A stretch of 64,000 nt of DNA from Strigamia acuminata. Lineage: Eukaryota; Arthropoda; Chilopoda; Geophilomorpha; Linotaeniidae. The notes under the pieces are model-generated. The model was not told the origin of the DNA. It saw nothing but the letters and a program-made list of their open reading frames with translations, and searched no databases. The translations under genes were made by a program, and so were the position numbers. Shown here in pieces: positions 51,998 through 63,153 of this stretch; the first letter of the stretch is position 1; each line of letters begins with the position of its first letter. The stretch lies in NCBI GenBank assembly GCA_949358305.1, contig OX442315.1, positions 21,540,427-21,604,426 of the forward strand, written 5' to 3'.

Positions 51998-53176
51998 GCG
52001 CGTTCGTCTGCTACGATCTGTTGCTAGGAGACATGGGGGAATTCCTCGGGGAATTCACTGCAATGCGCGTTAATCCAATATTCGCCGTAATTTGCTGTTT
52101 TCTCCTTTTTAACTATATTTAATTAAAAAACTAACTACGCCATCGTTTTCAGCGACAAATTACACGTAGCAAACTTGATTTAAACATTTAAATTGTTCAG
52201 TTTTAAAAATCGGTCTTTTTCAAATTTCCCACTGAATTTGCCATGCGGTTGCCGAATTTCATCTAACGTAACGATATTTTTTTAGACCAAATCAAAATAA
52301 AACATATACAGGGTTATGCAGATTTGAATTTCCAATCGATTGGGCTTGGGTCCAGAATTTTTGGATCTCATTTCCATACAGTAAACATCAAAAAACGTAT
52401 TGCGACGAAGATTTCAGGGCTCACGGGATCCGCCAGGTGGCGCTAGTACAATGTTCCAACTTCCGGTGCGTGGACGGAAGTAGTATTATTAGATTAGACG
52501 GCTAAAAGTGTACAAAATCGTGTTTATTAATTCAACTGGAGGTCGGAAAGTTGTGAAAAAACCCTAGGATACTAATACAGGTACGCTGAATTTATTGCCG
52601 TTGTCCGTTTGGCTCTAGCTGCTATAGCCTTCGAGATATGGATGCGGATGGACGGACGGACAGATGGACAGAACTGTTTCATGAGACTCTCTAAACATCA
52701 GGTTTAGAAGTCTAAAAACGTGACAGTACAGTGTAATTTAATATCATACCTTGTCCATTAATTTTTTTATCTAAATTTATCAGTGTCACACAAGTTTGAT
52801 TTCAAAAATCATAAAAATCATACAACAGTAATAAAATAAAAAAAATAAAAATTTATTGATGAGTGCAATCAAACAATTTAGTTAAGAAAAAATATTTTTG
52901 AAAATCATTCCAATTTTATTATGGTATATTATGGTGAAAGTTCATGGATGGCTTACACAAACACATAATCCAAATTCCAAACTTTGTAAATTACCTGACC
53001 AATTTGTTCAATAAATGGATTTGGTATCAGTATAAACGTTGTTCCAATGCTGATCATTACAACCGGCGACCACTGACGTCACAAAAATGAGAACCAATGA
53101 GAGCCTGGTACAACCAACTCTCCAAGTGGCCAAACCTAATAACGTCGTTCAACCTTGGTTCCACCTTGGTGTGTAA
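51998..53176. other. Repeat-like spacer between duplication units
   Basis: No gene. Contains a fragment matching the neighbouring MITE end (GGTTTAGAAGTCTAA at 52701-52715) and a GGACGGACGGACAGATGGAC run near 52648-52667. At about 52430-52446 CCGCCAGGTGGCGCTAG resembles a CTCF site. The block appears to be mobile-element debris. Confidence 0.5.
52430..52446 (+). promoter_or_regulatory. CTCF-like motif
   Basis: CCGCCAGGTGGCGCTAG matches the core of the animal CTCF consensus (AGGTGGCGC). It lies between the two duplicated genes. Function is inferred only from the word. Confidence 0.35.
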
Positions 53177-53309
53177 GTCATGTGAGTTTTAAAGCAGTGA
53201 GGCAAGATTACAGATGACAAGTGCTGTTTATATTATACGCGTTTGATTGTCAAATTATTTCTTCGTGGTTGGTGCAATTACGAGATCAAGGTGCACCTTT
53301 TTCTCAGCA

Positions 53310-56300
53310 ATGACGTTTCATCGAGGGGGGCGACATTCGACCGAATCTCTGACAATGGCTTCCGAATCCCGCCCGAATCTTTCCGAATCCCACCCGAATC
53401 TTTCCGAATCCCACCCGAATCTTTCCGAATCCCACCGAATCTTCGAATCTCGAATCTTTAAGTTGTATACAAATCGAGAAAAATAAAAACAAAATTTATG
53501 ATTAAAAAATGTAATAATATTTTTACAAGAAACTTCCTTGAAATTGTCCTTGAAATTGTCCGTAAAATCATCAGTAAAATCATCATCGGAAGAAATTATA
53601 CCTGCGCACCTCGCTGCGCGGTATCTGCGCATGCGCATTTATGATTTAGCGCGAACTTCAAATTAATCCCGGAATCGAGCCCGGAATTCATCATTGTTCG
53701 CAATTGTGATTGCATTTGATTGCGTGTTATTTTACCTCGTATTTTACCACATTTCACTAGAGTTAAAATTAAAATTAAAAAAATTTCCACTTCACTAAAT
53801 TTATTTGAAAAAAATCATATGAATCTTTCTGAATCCCATCCGAATCCCACCGAATCCCGCCGAATCCCACCAAATCCCATCCGAATCTCCCCGAATCTCA
53901 TTCGAATCCCCCCGAATCCCCCGAATCTATCCGAATCCCCCCGAATCCCAGCCGAATCCCCCGAATCTTTCCGAATCTTTCCGAATCCCATCCGAATCTT
54001 TCGAATCCCAAAGAAGATTCGAATCTCTGACAAGCAGATTCTGATTGTCGCACCCCTCGCGTTTCATTCAAGTAAATATAAACGCTCATCAGTATTAACT
54101 TTTTCGCCATAACATCTCAGAAAAGTGCAGAATGTAATGTAAAGTGTTTAAAAATATATATAAATTTTTTTTTTAATATTAGTGTTTCTTTCCCTTCTCG
54201 CTTGCGCTTCAGTCGTTTACGCCAAAAATGGTAAGATCTTCAAAAATATCTCCAAAATGTGTTATAATATTTGAGATTTACATTTAAAATTTTTATTTTC
54301 AAGAAAATTGCAGAAACGATACGAACTACCCCATACGTAATTTTAAAAGTTTTAGTGGTTACATGCCAGATGGATGTACTAACTTCACATGGGTGTACAA
54401 AGTGAGCCACGTAAATTAATTGTACGAAAGAAAATTCTAAATATTATTATTTCTATTTAAAAGGCGGAACACAATTACAATGACACGTTGTTTGCCAAAT
54501 TTTCCAGTTTCAACCTGACGGACATGTTCGATGTAGTTCATATTAAAACCAATCACTCAAGTTGGATTTTCACTTCTACTTCTAAGAATAATGGTAATGA
54601 AGCTTAATGTCGTTATCAACTGATAATAATACATTCTGCATGTATACTTGCAGCCGACTATATGATTACGAATTCGAGCGAAATTGAGATCGATTTATTT
54701 ACGAATAGTAAAGCTCACGGTAACGTCTTCACTTTAGACTTGTATGCACAAGGTAAAATTCTAATAATTTCCTATTAATACTGTATCAAACTAAAAATAA
54801 ATGTTTTGTATAGGTTGTGGTGGTACGTTTACCGGTAAAGGCAATTTAAGTTGCCATTCCACGCAGAGATCTGGCAGCAAGTTGTACCAACTGATTGCGC
54901 CGAAAGACCAGCAGGTAAATTAAGGCCAAAATTAATTCTATTGAAAAATCAAAAAATTGTGTTTTTGTTTCCTAGGTGGTTATAAGAGTAAATAATTTGG
55001 ATGACGTGGAAGATGTTGAATTTTATGAAGGATATCACAACAAATCAACTCCATTGGCTGTTTTTACTAAAAATAGTACGAAACACGACGTATTTTCCGA
55101 AACAAACGCAATGTTAGTTATTGTAACCAGCCCACATCGCTCGTCAAACTTTGCAGCAACATTCTATCCAGATGCAAATCGTAATTTGTTCGATTTTGAA
55201 ACTAAACGTTAATTTCTAATCACATTTTGTTACAGACTCTAATTTTATTAGTCAAGAGTCGAGTGGAATATGGGAATTAGTGGATGCAGTGCCTTTATTA
55301 CATTACACGTGGCTGTTAAGTCCCAATGGATCAGATGCCGATTCTATCGCGTTTACCATCAACGAATTTAATGCAAAAGCAAACGATGCGTTAACCATAT
55401 CCGAAGGACTCGCTTATAAACCAAATCTAACTTTGAGCGAACCTTTAACGAGTCAACAATCTTTTTCTTTTCCTCTGAGAACTGGAGTACGAGTCGATTT
55501 ATTTAAGGATGAAGTACCAACTAAAAATGAAACTTCGGTCACCATTTCGTATTATGTTGCAAAAGGTTAATTTACCAGCAGGGCCGGCTGGAGGTTTTGC
55601 AAGGCTTCGGAAAAAAGTTCTTTGCAAAAAAAATTTATTTATAGAAAAATCATCATTTTACTAAACATAATAATCTAATGACGAATTTTTCTGTTTAGGT
55701 TGTAAGCAAGATATCATCTTGAATAATTATGAACCTCAAATTGTTACCAGCCCCGGCTATCCGAACATTTATCCCATTAACGCCGTTTGTTTTTGGAACG
55801 TCACGGTACCGAAAGGAAAACTGATTCACATTGTTTTCAACGATTTTAATCTGAACAAAAATCATCCTTTGAAAGTCAATTCCAACACGACAACCGTTTT
55901 GCTTGCCTACAACTCGACGTTACCGGATGATCTGCTTATTTCCAACGGTTCCGCGTACATCGTGTGGAATTCATCGCGTTACAACCAAAGCTATAATCTC
56001 GGCAGAGGATTTTCATTGAGCGTGCGAATGCTAGGTTCAATAATAAATTCAATCATTAGATTTTTGGAATTAAGACACTTGAAATTTGTAGATTGTGGCG
56101 GCAATATTACCATAGAAAAAGGATATGGGATTTTCCACTCTCCCAGTGTCGAAACAAGTGTGCATTGTGGTTGGGCTGCACACGTGCCTCAGTTTACCAA
56201 AAGTAAGTATAAGAATTTGAATATATTGAATTTCAGCGTGATGCCCACACACCATCCAAAGTACGAAATGAATTTTTCATTATTTCATTTGTTTATTACT

Positions 56301-56796
56301 AATTTTATTCTCTCCCATTTGTAGTTTGGTCATTTACAATGGCGGCTCATCACATTCACCCATAATGGATAATATTCATGGGAATGAGCTCAGTTTAACA
56401 AACACGGTATTGTTTTTCTACACCTACGACCTCAAGAAAAAATCCAGCGTTTTTGAACCTACCATTGAGGTCATTTTTTCCGCAACTGGTATATATAAAA
56501 AAATTTACGCTAAAATCATTACTTTGTTTATCAAAGGAAAAATTTCTATTGCAGGTTGTTACAGGGCATGCAACGCGAGCCAATTGTGCATGCATGATGC
56601 TTGGATATGCAATGGAGTGAACGATTGCGGCGATAATTCTGATGAAATTAACTGCACGTCAGTACAGTTCACCGCAGTATACATCATCGTTTTCGTTACA
56701 GTTGGTTTTATTATCGGTGCTTTAGTGGCCTTTATAATTCATATTTTTTATAAGCGATTTTATCCTCTCCGAAACTACACCCTTCTTTATTCATGA
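53310..56796 (+). CDS. CUB / LDLa protein, short copy B, start exon interrupted
   Basis: A shortened paralogue of copy A. Exons after the start: 54183-54230, 54304-54401, 54464-54593, 54654-54752, 54814-54914, 54976-55207, 55236-55565, 55699-56034, 56092-56260, 56325-56488 and 56555-56796. With an intact 16-base exon 1 these give 655 codons. Domains: signal peptide, two to three CUB-like domains, a CUB with [17 protein letters not shown], a complete last CUB, one LDLa ([13 protein letters not shown]), a transmembrane helix and a tail ending NYTLLYS. It lacks the nine middle exons including the first LDLa. Exon 1 is split by a 738-base element: the ATG at 53310 runs into the insert and stops near 53486. 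Every other exon is open, so either loss is recent or another start is used. Confidence 0.7.
53322..54059. mobile_element. hAT-like element in the start exon of copy B
   Basis: Flanked by an exact 8-base duplication CGTTTCAT (53314-53321 and 54060-54067); copy A shows the empty site. Ends are CGAGGGGGGCGACA and the reverse complement CGAGGGGTGCGACA, about 14-16 bases with one or two changes. Inside are two arrays of GAATCCC/GAATCTTTCC words (about 53345-53455 and 53820-54015) in the same orientation, with an AT-rich centre. No transposase frame is present. The 8-base duplication suggests hAT, though the TIR start differs from the usual CAGGG. Confidence 0.8.
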
Positions 56797-56978
56797 TTTA
56801 TTTAATGGTGTAAATTGATTCAGGCAGGCTTTGCCTATTGTTGTTTTATTTTTGTAAAAATATAATAAATACGGTGCAGTACCTTGCGACTTGCAAGTGT
56901 TTTCAGTGTCCAGTCTAGTAGCTATTCAGTATTTTTTTGACATAAATCAAACAATATAATGAATTTAAAATCCAAAAC

Positions 56979-57538
56979 TTTAAGTTCCATCCTGATTTCA
57001 CTTCTGTGGCAGCAATTTTGAATTAGTTTATAAAACCCCAAAACCAGGCTTAAGCCTACTTGAAAAACCACTCTATAGTTGTGATTTCTGTTTACAAAAA
57101 CACAGCAAAAGCAGAAATTGTAAACGAAATGGTTCTGTATAGATGTCTGCAACAACATACTAAAGATTTTTTAGCAGTGCACTGCAGCTAGTGAAGAATT
57201 TGCAAAAAAATATTGCTCATTGATTCGTGAAAGTAAAAGCCACTAATCTGTGTAAAAATTTTGATCCATAAATGTTGGACATTTTCTTGCTGATATTTGC
57301 AGATTAAGAACTCCTAAATCAGTGAGGACGTCAGGAGTCTGTTGCAAAATCTAATTTCAAATAAGAATATAAAAGTAAAACGGTAGTAAAACCTCATATA
57401 TTAAATTTAGATATACTAAATTTTTATTTCATCAAGAATTTTCAGAAAATATTTCTTTTTAGAAAATAACTGTAAATCATTATCAAAATTTAATGAATGG
57501 ATCGCTTAAGCAAATGCCACGAACAGACGGCGCTAAAC
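56979..57538. other. Intergenic spacer, convergent genes
   Basis: Holds the 3' ends of CUB copy B and RPIA. No coding potential seen. Confidence 0.5.
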
Positions 57539-58922
57539 TTATACGCTTTTTTCTGTAACTGACCCATCTGCTTCGCCAAAATACGCTTTCTTCGCTAAAC
57601 CGACAAACAATCCAGTTTCAACAACCCCTGGAAACATTTTGATGATTCTATTCACTTTATCCCAATCATTTGGAACTCTGTCGAACTTCCAATCCAGGAT
57701 AAAATTTCCGTTATCTGTAATAACAGGACCCTAGAAAAAACACAAATACATCAGAAATATAATGGCAAACTACAAAATAAATAAATAAATACTAAACTGC
57801 TTTCATTTGCGCCATTCTTAAGTCGGCTGTACCACCCAAACCTTTTAATCGTTGCATAATGGGAAAATACGCCATTGGAATGACTTCAATTGGAATGCCC
57901 TTTACCCAATTTTCGCCAAGTGTTTTTGAATTCTTCCTGCATTAAAAATAATATTAATATTAATAAATAAAAATTAAAAATAAATTAAACACCAATTTCC
58001 TGTGTCAATTACTATTACCTGTAATCGCAGATGACGATGAATTGTTTTGCACAAGCGGCAACAATCTTTTCTTGAGTTTGACATCCTCCACCACCTTTAA
58101 TAAGAGTTAAATCTGAATCGGCTTCATCAGCTCCATCAAATGCAACATCTAACTGCAAAATGAAGCGATTAGTTAATATCAATTCCTTCTTAAAATTTTA
58201 TAAATAAAAATAAATGAAATTTGCTTACTTCTGGATATTGGTCAAGGGTTGTGAGTTGCAAATTATTTTCCAAAATCAATTGATGGGCCTTAGAAAATAC
58301 ACCTTTTCTAAATTATGCCTTGTTTATACAGATAAATTATACCTGGAATGATGTTGGAACACAAACTATATTCAGTTTTTCTTCTCGTACTTTGGCAGCT
58401 ATTTAAGAAACAAAAATTAAATTATAATCAAGAAATGTCACATGTTCAAGCACTTACCAAGTCGCTGGACCGCATAAACAATAGTTGATCCACTTCCGAT
58501 TCCAACTGCATAATTATTCTGATAAATAAAAGTAATAATTAACAAAACTACTAAAATAATTTATAAATAAATAAGTAAATAAATAAATCAGTAATAAGAT
58601 TTTCCCGAATTTGACACCGTAATCTAATCATTTGTTAAACACAGCCCTGCACACTACTAAAATATAGCAATTCGCAAGCATTGTTTTAAATGCAAGTAAA
58701 AATAAACCAAGGGATTATTTGTGTTAACACGTTTTTTCGCCTCACCTTAACGTAAGTGTCAATCGCTTTGTAAGCCGCTGCCTTCTTGGCGTTTTCAATC
58801 ATATTTGATGAGTTAGAAAACTGTCGCTTACTCAAATAATGATACGGACTAAACAGAGATTTCGGTCGTATCAAAACCGCTAAAGAAATTCCATGTCGAC
58901 CTTGACGTAGGAACAAAAACAT
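57539..58922 (-). CDS. RPIA: Ribose-5-phosphate isomerase
   Basis: RPIA interconverts ribose-5-phosphate and ribulose-5-phosphate in the non-oxidative pentose phosphate pathway. Seven minus-strand exons: 58922-58746, 58518-58458, 58398-58343, 58288-58229, 58152-58019, 57936-57798 and 57730-57539. Motifs in order: [17 protein letters not shown] (phosphate-binding loop), [19 protein letters not shown] with the catalytic-site [20 protein letters not shown], and [17 protein letters not shown]. Translation from 58922 gives 272 residues with a basic, hydrophobic N-terminus ([16 protein letters not shown]). Starting at the inner Met, 58802 ([14 protein letters not shown]), gives 232 residues, closer to the core enzyme. 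The 57798 end uses a GTTTAG donor, not GTAAG. IDUA is divergent upstream. Confidence 0.94.
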
Positions 58923-59681
58923 GCAGACTCACGTGTTTTAAGTGAGGATGAAATTCAGTTCCGTGGTTTACAAGAAAGGTGAAAGGTCACCCAACTTGGT
59001 AGCAACAGATTATTAATGAGTTTTTAACAGAAGAAGTTTTAAGTCAAAATCTGTCACTTTTTTAATCTAAGTACGCACTATTGCCAAATGAACGAGTAGG
59101 CACGTACAGGAAAAAGGTATCTTTGATGCTGCGTAAGTACAAATCAGGTTGTGAACAGGCTGGTGAACTGATACATTTAAACCTGATCGAGGAAGTGACG
59201 TCATTTACCAAGCAAGATGAACGCCACAGAATTCAAACATAAGAAAGAAAGAATAAAACAACATTACATGAATTAAAATATTGTAATCATATTTTTTAGT
59301 GTTTAGTTTAAAAGCTACTGCAGTTAGGGGAATTTATTGTCTTATCTTGGAGAATAAAAATCAATTACTCAACAGTTTTACCTCATTTATAATTTTCATA
59401 AAGTTTAATTTTTTATTTATTTTATGGTGCATTGTTCATATGTTAAATTTTAACAAAATTTGCACAAAATTAAGATTTTTGAAATGCAATCCATGCATGT
59501 TGTTTAATTCTTTCTTTAATTCTTTCTTCATGTGGTACATTAGTTGCCCAGTTTTTAGGAGAAGGACGATTATCCGTTACTATCGTTGATCTCACCTCAA
59601 CTGACTCGTGAGTTTAAATGATGGGAACTGCAAAAAAATCTATATAATAAGTTATATATATATATAATTTTTTTTTAACAG

Positions 59682-62600
59682 ATGTGGCTAAATACTATGA
59701 TGAAAAATCTTCTTTTAACATTCTTGTGTGTTGAATCTTCTTTTGGAATACAATATACCAACATTCACACAGATGCTGCTGGAGATCCATATAAAAAATT
59801 CATGCCCAGGTTTTGGCATAGTACAGGTCTTTGGTGAGTATAATCGGGGCTCGAAATGTACGGGTGAAATTAAGGAAAATATTGCTCTGGTTTGTGATAA
59901 TTATTTAACTTGTACGAATTATTTTTTTTTAATTTTGAAGAAGCGTTCCAGTTTGTGAAATTTTCCATTTCGAGCCCCGAGTGTAATTTTACAAAATCAT
60001 AATTTTCTTTTTATTTTATTTTATTTTATTTGTATTGAATAACTTATGTACACCGGTATGTAACATTTCAGTCCTCCTCAACCCCACGAAAGAGCAGATT
60101 TATTTTTTCTCGGTGAAGACATGAAATTAAATCTTGCTTTATTGAGTGGATTAGCAGAAGACGGAGACATGCAGCTTCGGATACATTGGCTACTACAACT
60201 AGTAAACATGACGTATAAACCACCAACTATTAATTTTTGCCGTGCAATTTATTATTATAAATCCCTAATTTTTCAGTTTTCACAATGGAACTCCAAATTT
60301 CAATTTTACATTACTGGACAATTTTTTAGACTTAATAAAAATGAATGGTTTAAAACCAGGATTTGAAGTAATGGGCAACCCAAATGATTTATTTCGAAAT
60401 TTCGAAAACAAAACCGAGACGTATATGTGGCGCCACCTAGTTAAAGAATTAGCAAATCATTATATTGGTAATGTAATTAACATTTAATTTAACCTAATTA
60501 CGCATTTATTCGCTCCAATTTGCAGCTCGTTATGGATTAAATTACGTTCAAACGTGGAATTATGAAAGTTGGAACGAACCCGATAATCATGACTTTGACA
60601 ACGTAACAATGTCACTTAAAGGTTGTCAAATTGTTCATTTTATCTTTTCAAAATTCAGCTAAGTTTGATTTGGTCTTGTAGGTTTTTTAAATTATTACGA
60701 CGCGACATCAGAAGGACTTTTAGCTGCCAATCGGAATCTTCGTTTCGGAGGTCCAGCCAATCGTCTTATACCCGGCCGCTCGCCCATATCGTGGGCATTA
60801 CTTCACCACTGTTATAATGGCACGAATTATTTCACCAATAAAACAGGTGTTCGACTTGATTACCTGTCAATCCATCAAAAAGTACACAATTTATTTATTT
60901 TTATTTTTATTTTGTAATTTTTCTTTTAATTAAAAACTGTAGGGTAGCGGTCAATCACTGTTAATACTGCAAGAAGAAATCAAGATGTTTAATTATATAA
61001 AACACAAATTTCCAAAGTTTTCGGACAAATCAGTTTACAACGAGTATATACAAGTGAAAACTGTTATTGATGAAAAATGCGTCTTAAAAATAGTTCAATT
61101 CTCAATTGCAGTGAAGCTGACCCACTCGTGGGTTGGAATCTTCCTTTACCGTGGAGAGGTGATGCAACATACGCAGCAATTATGGCTAAAGTAAGCAATT
61201 TTTCAGTTAACCAAGTGTGAGTGGTTAAAATGTGTGTTAAAATACAGGTTATCAGTCAACATTGGCACATGCAGCTTTCTTTAGACAATCCTTTACCTAC
61301 ATACTCACTCTTGAGCAATGATAATGCATTTCTCAGTTATCAGCCGCAAATTTTTGAGCAAAGAACATTGACAGCAAGATTTCAAATAAATAATACCGCT
61401 TTGCCATATGTAATTCTAATTCGCAAACCGGCTTATAATATTTTCAAGTTACTCAATTACCTAGGAGAAACACCGCTACCACTAAGTATTTCAGGTTGGT
61501 AAGAGTAATTATCAAATTACGCATCTCGTAATTATTTTAATTAAACATTTCTGCTTGTAGTAAACGGCAGTGACGTTCCGATCAACTCGAGTAATATTGG
61601 AGCTATAGTTGCAACTCATAATCCGACACCAACTCAAGAAAAGTATAAATGGTATAAAGATTTAACTCTCAGTTGTAACCCATTTACATTGCAGTTGGTA
61701 TTTGACTGCCTTGCTTTACAACAGTAATGATACTAATAATATTACATGTAACATTACTGACCGAATAAAATTCGAGGTTACAAATTTGCCATCAGTGCCA
61801 ATAGGTAACAGACCAGAAATTAGTTCATTTAAAATGTTTGCGTGTAATAATGGTTTACTAATCTAGGTTTAATGGCTTCCTGGTACATAATGGATAATAA
61901 TGCTAAAACCAATCCATTTTTGGTGTGGAAACAAATGGGCCGACCAGCTACTCCAACGAGGCATCAGTTGCGAAAAATGATAAATGCAGAGGTAAGCTCC
62001 GCAAAACCGTAAATTCGTTTTTAATTAGATTACACACCAGCAATGAAATACAACATTACTAGGCGTATTCTTAAAGTCATCCAGGGCTTTTTAAACTTTG
62101 GGGGTCGCGAAAACTTTGGCAACCTATGTGTGCCTATTATACTGTAGGTGGAGTGAGGTCGCCTAAAATTTCTTTTACGAAAAGAGGTCGCGAGTGTAAA
62201 AAGTTTAAAAAGCACTAGCTGCATTCAAAAACTAAAATATTTTATGTTTTATTTCAATTTTAGACAAAAAATGACATCATTTCCTGTTTAAACCCATGTT
62301 AAAACTTAAAATACACTTAAACTAAAATGCAGCTAGTGATTAGACTAACCAGCATTTTAAACAAGGTATTTAAGCTGCTTGTCTTGATCTAACTTAAAAA
62401 ATGGCGGCTGATTTAGCCTGTTTTCAAGCGCAGCGGGTATGCGCACGACGTTTAAACAACAAAGCTGCAAGTTAGAATGCAAGAATGAATGCGCCTGCCG
62501 ATCCCCATGATCCTGTGGTAAATGCTCATGTTGCACTTATGGTTTTGATTTTAAAAGGAGCCAATTAGACAAGGTCCATTTCCAATTTCAACAACAACTT

Positions 62601-63153
62601 ATTCAAAAAAATTTAAAATGCGCTTTCCCGGAGTACGATTGCTGTACATTTGTCAGAAACCATTGGAATCTCCTGGAGTTGTAAGTTATTTGAAAAATAT
62701 GCAAATTTTCTTTGTTAAATTTCTTCTTTTTTTCAAAATAGGTATCACATATTCACATTTACAATATTACGAGCAATGTTGTTCTGATTACCTGGAAAAC
62801 CAAGACTGTTAACACTAAGTAAAGACATGCAAGGATTTTAATACGATTTAAAAAGCACTAAATGTTTCCGCAACTGCAGGTGCATTAAAACATTTGAAAT
62901 CGAATTGGCAAGAAACTCTTCTGTTGGACCTTATCTCAGAATAAACTCCAAGGATACGATTTTCAATACTTTTCATTTTCTTCCAAGTAAGAAAATTGGT
63001 AAGAGAATAATTCTTTATATAATGATTTTACTTTTAATTTTAGTGGGTGAAGTTGCAAATGATAAACGAGTTCGTGGATTTTATAGAATTAGGGTAATTG
63101 ATTATTGGAATCGATTTGGACCATATTCTACACCTATTAAATATGGAGTTTGA
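59682..63153 (+). CDS. IDUA: Alpha-L-iduronidase
   Basis: IDUA is a lysosomal family GH39 hydrolase that removes terminal iduronate from dermatan and heparan sulfate. Fifteen exons: 59682-59833, 60072-60212, 60277-60467, 60526-60621, 60682-60881, 60943-61043, 61112-61190, 61248-61494, 61561-61651, 61695-61804, 61867-61991, 62558-62680, 62742-62818, 62880-62986 and 63044-63153. They sum to 650 codons (649 residues; human has 653). The signal peptide is near [11 protein letters not shown]. Family text: [30 protein letters not shown] with the acid/base Glu near 179, [13 protein letters not shown], and DEADPLVGW with the nucleophile Glu near 295. [11 protein letters not shown] and RTLTARFQ follow. 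The C-terminal fibronectin-type domain ends with [17 protein letters not shown]. Introns 1 and 11 carry inverted-repeat elements. Exon 9's 3' border is the least certain. Confidence 0.94.
59845..59979. mobile_element. hAT-like MITE in intron 1 of IDUA
   Basis: Ends CGGGGCTCGAAATG and its exact reverse complement CATTTCGAGCCCCG. Flanks AGTATAAT (59837-59844) and AGTGTAAT (59980-59987) form an 8-base duplication with one change. 135 bases, no coding capacity. Confidence 0.78.
62082..62338. mobile_element. One or two inverted-repeat elements in IDUA intron 11
   Basis: First pair: CAGGGCTTTTTAAACTTT at 62082 and its inverted, slightly changed partner ending near 62217, with TCGCGA words just inside, as in many hAT MITEs. 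Second pair: CACTAGCTGCATT at 62213-62225 and its reverse complement ending near 62338. The pairs touch, so one may have been inserted next to or into the other. This explains why the intron is 566 bases. Confidence 0.55.

Larger units (their letters stand above)
53177..56978 (+). repeat. Tandem duplication unit B
   Basis: Unit B is the shorter partner of unit A. It keeps the promoter block, exons 1-8 and 18-21 and the 3' flank, and lacks copia and the 592-base MITE. It has gained a 738-base insertion in exon 1. Confidence 0.85.

Noticed and set aside
53247-53486. 79-residue plus-strand frame with SESHPNL repeats
   Set aside because: Created by the GAATC minisatellite of the inserted element read from the interrupted start codon of copy B.
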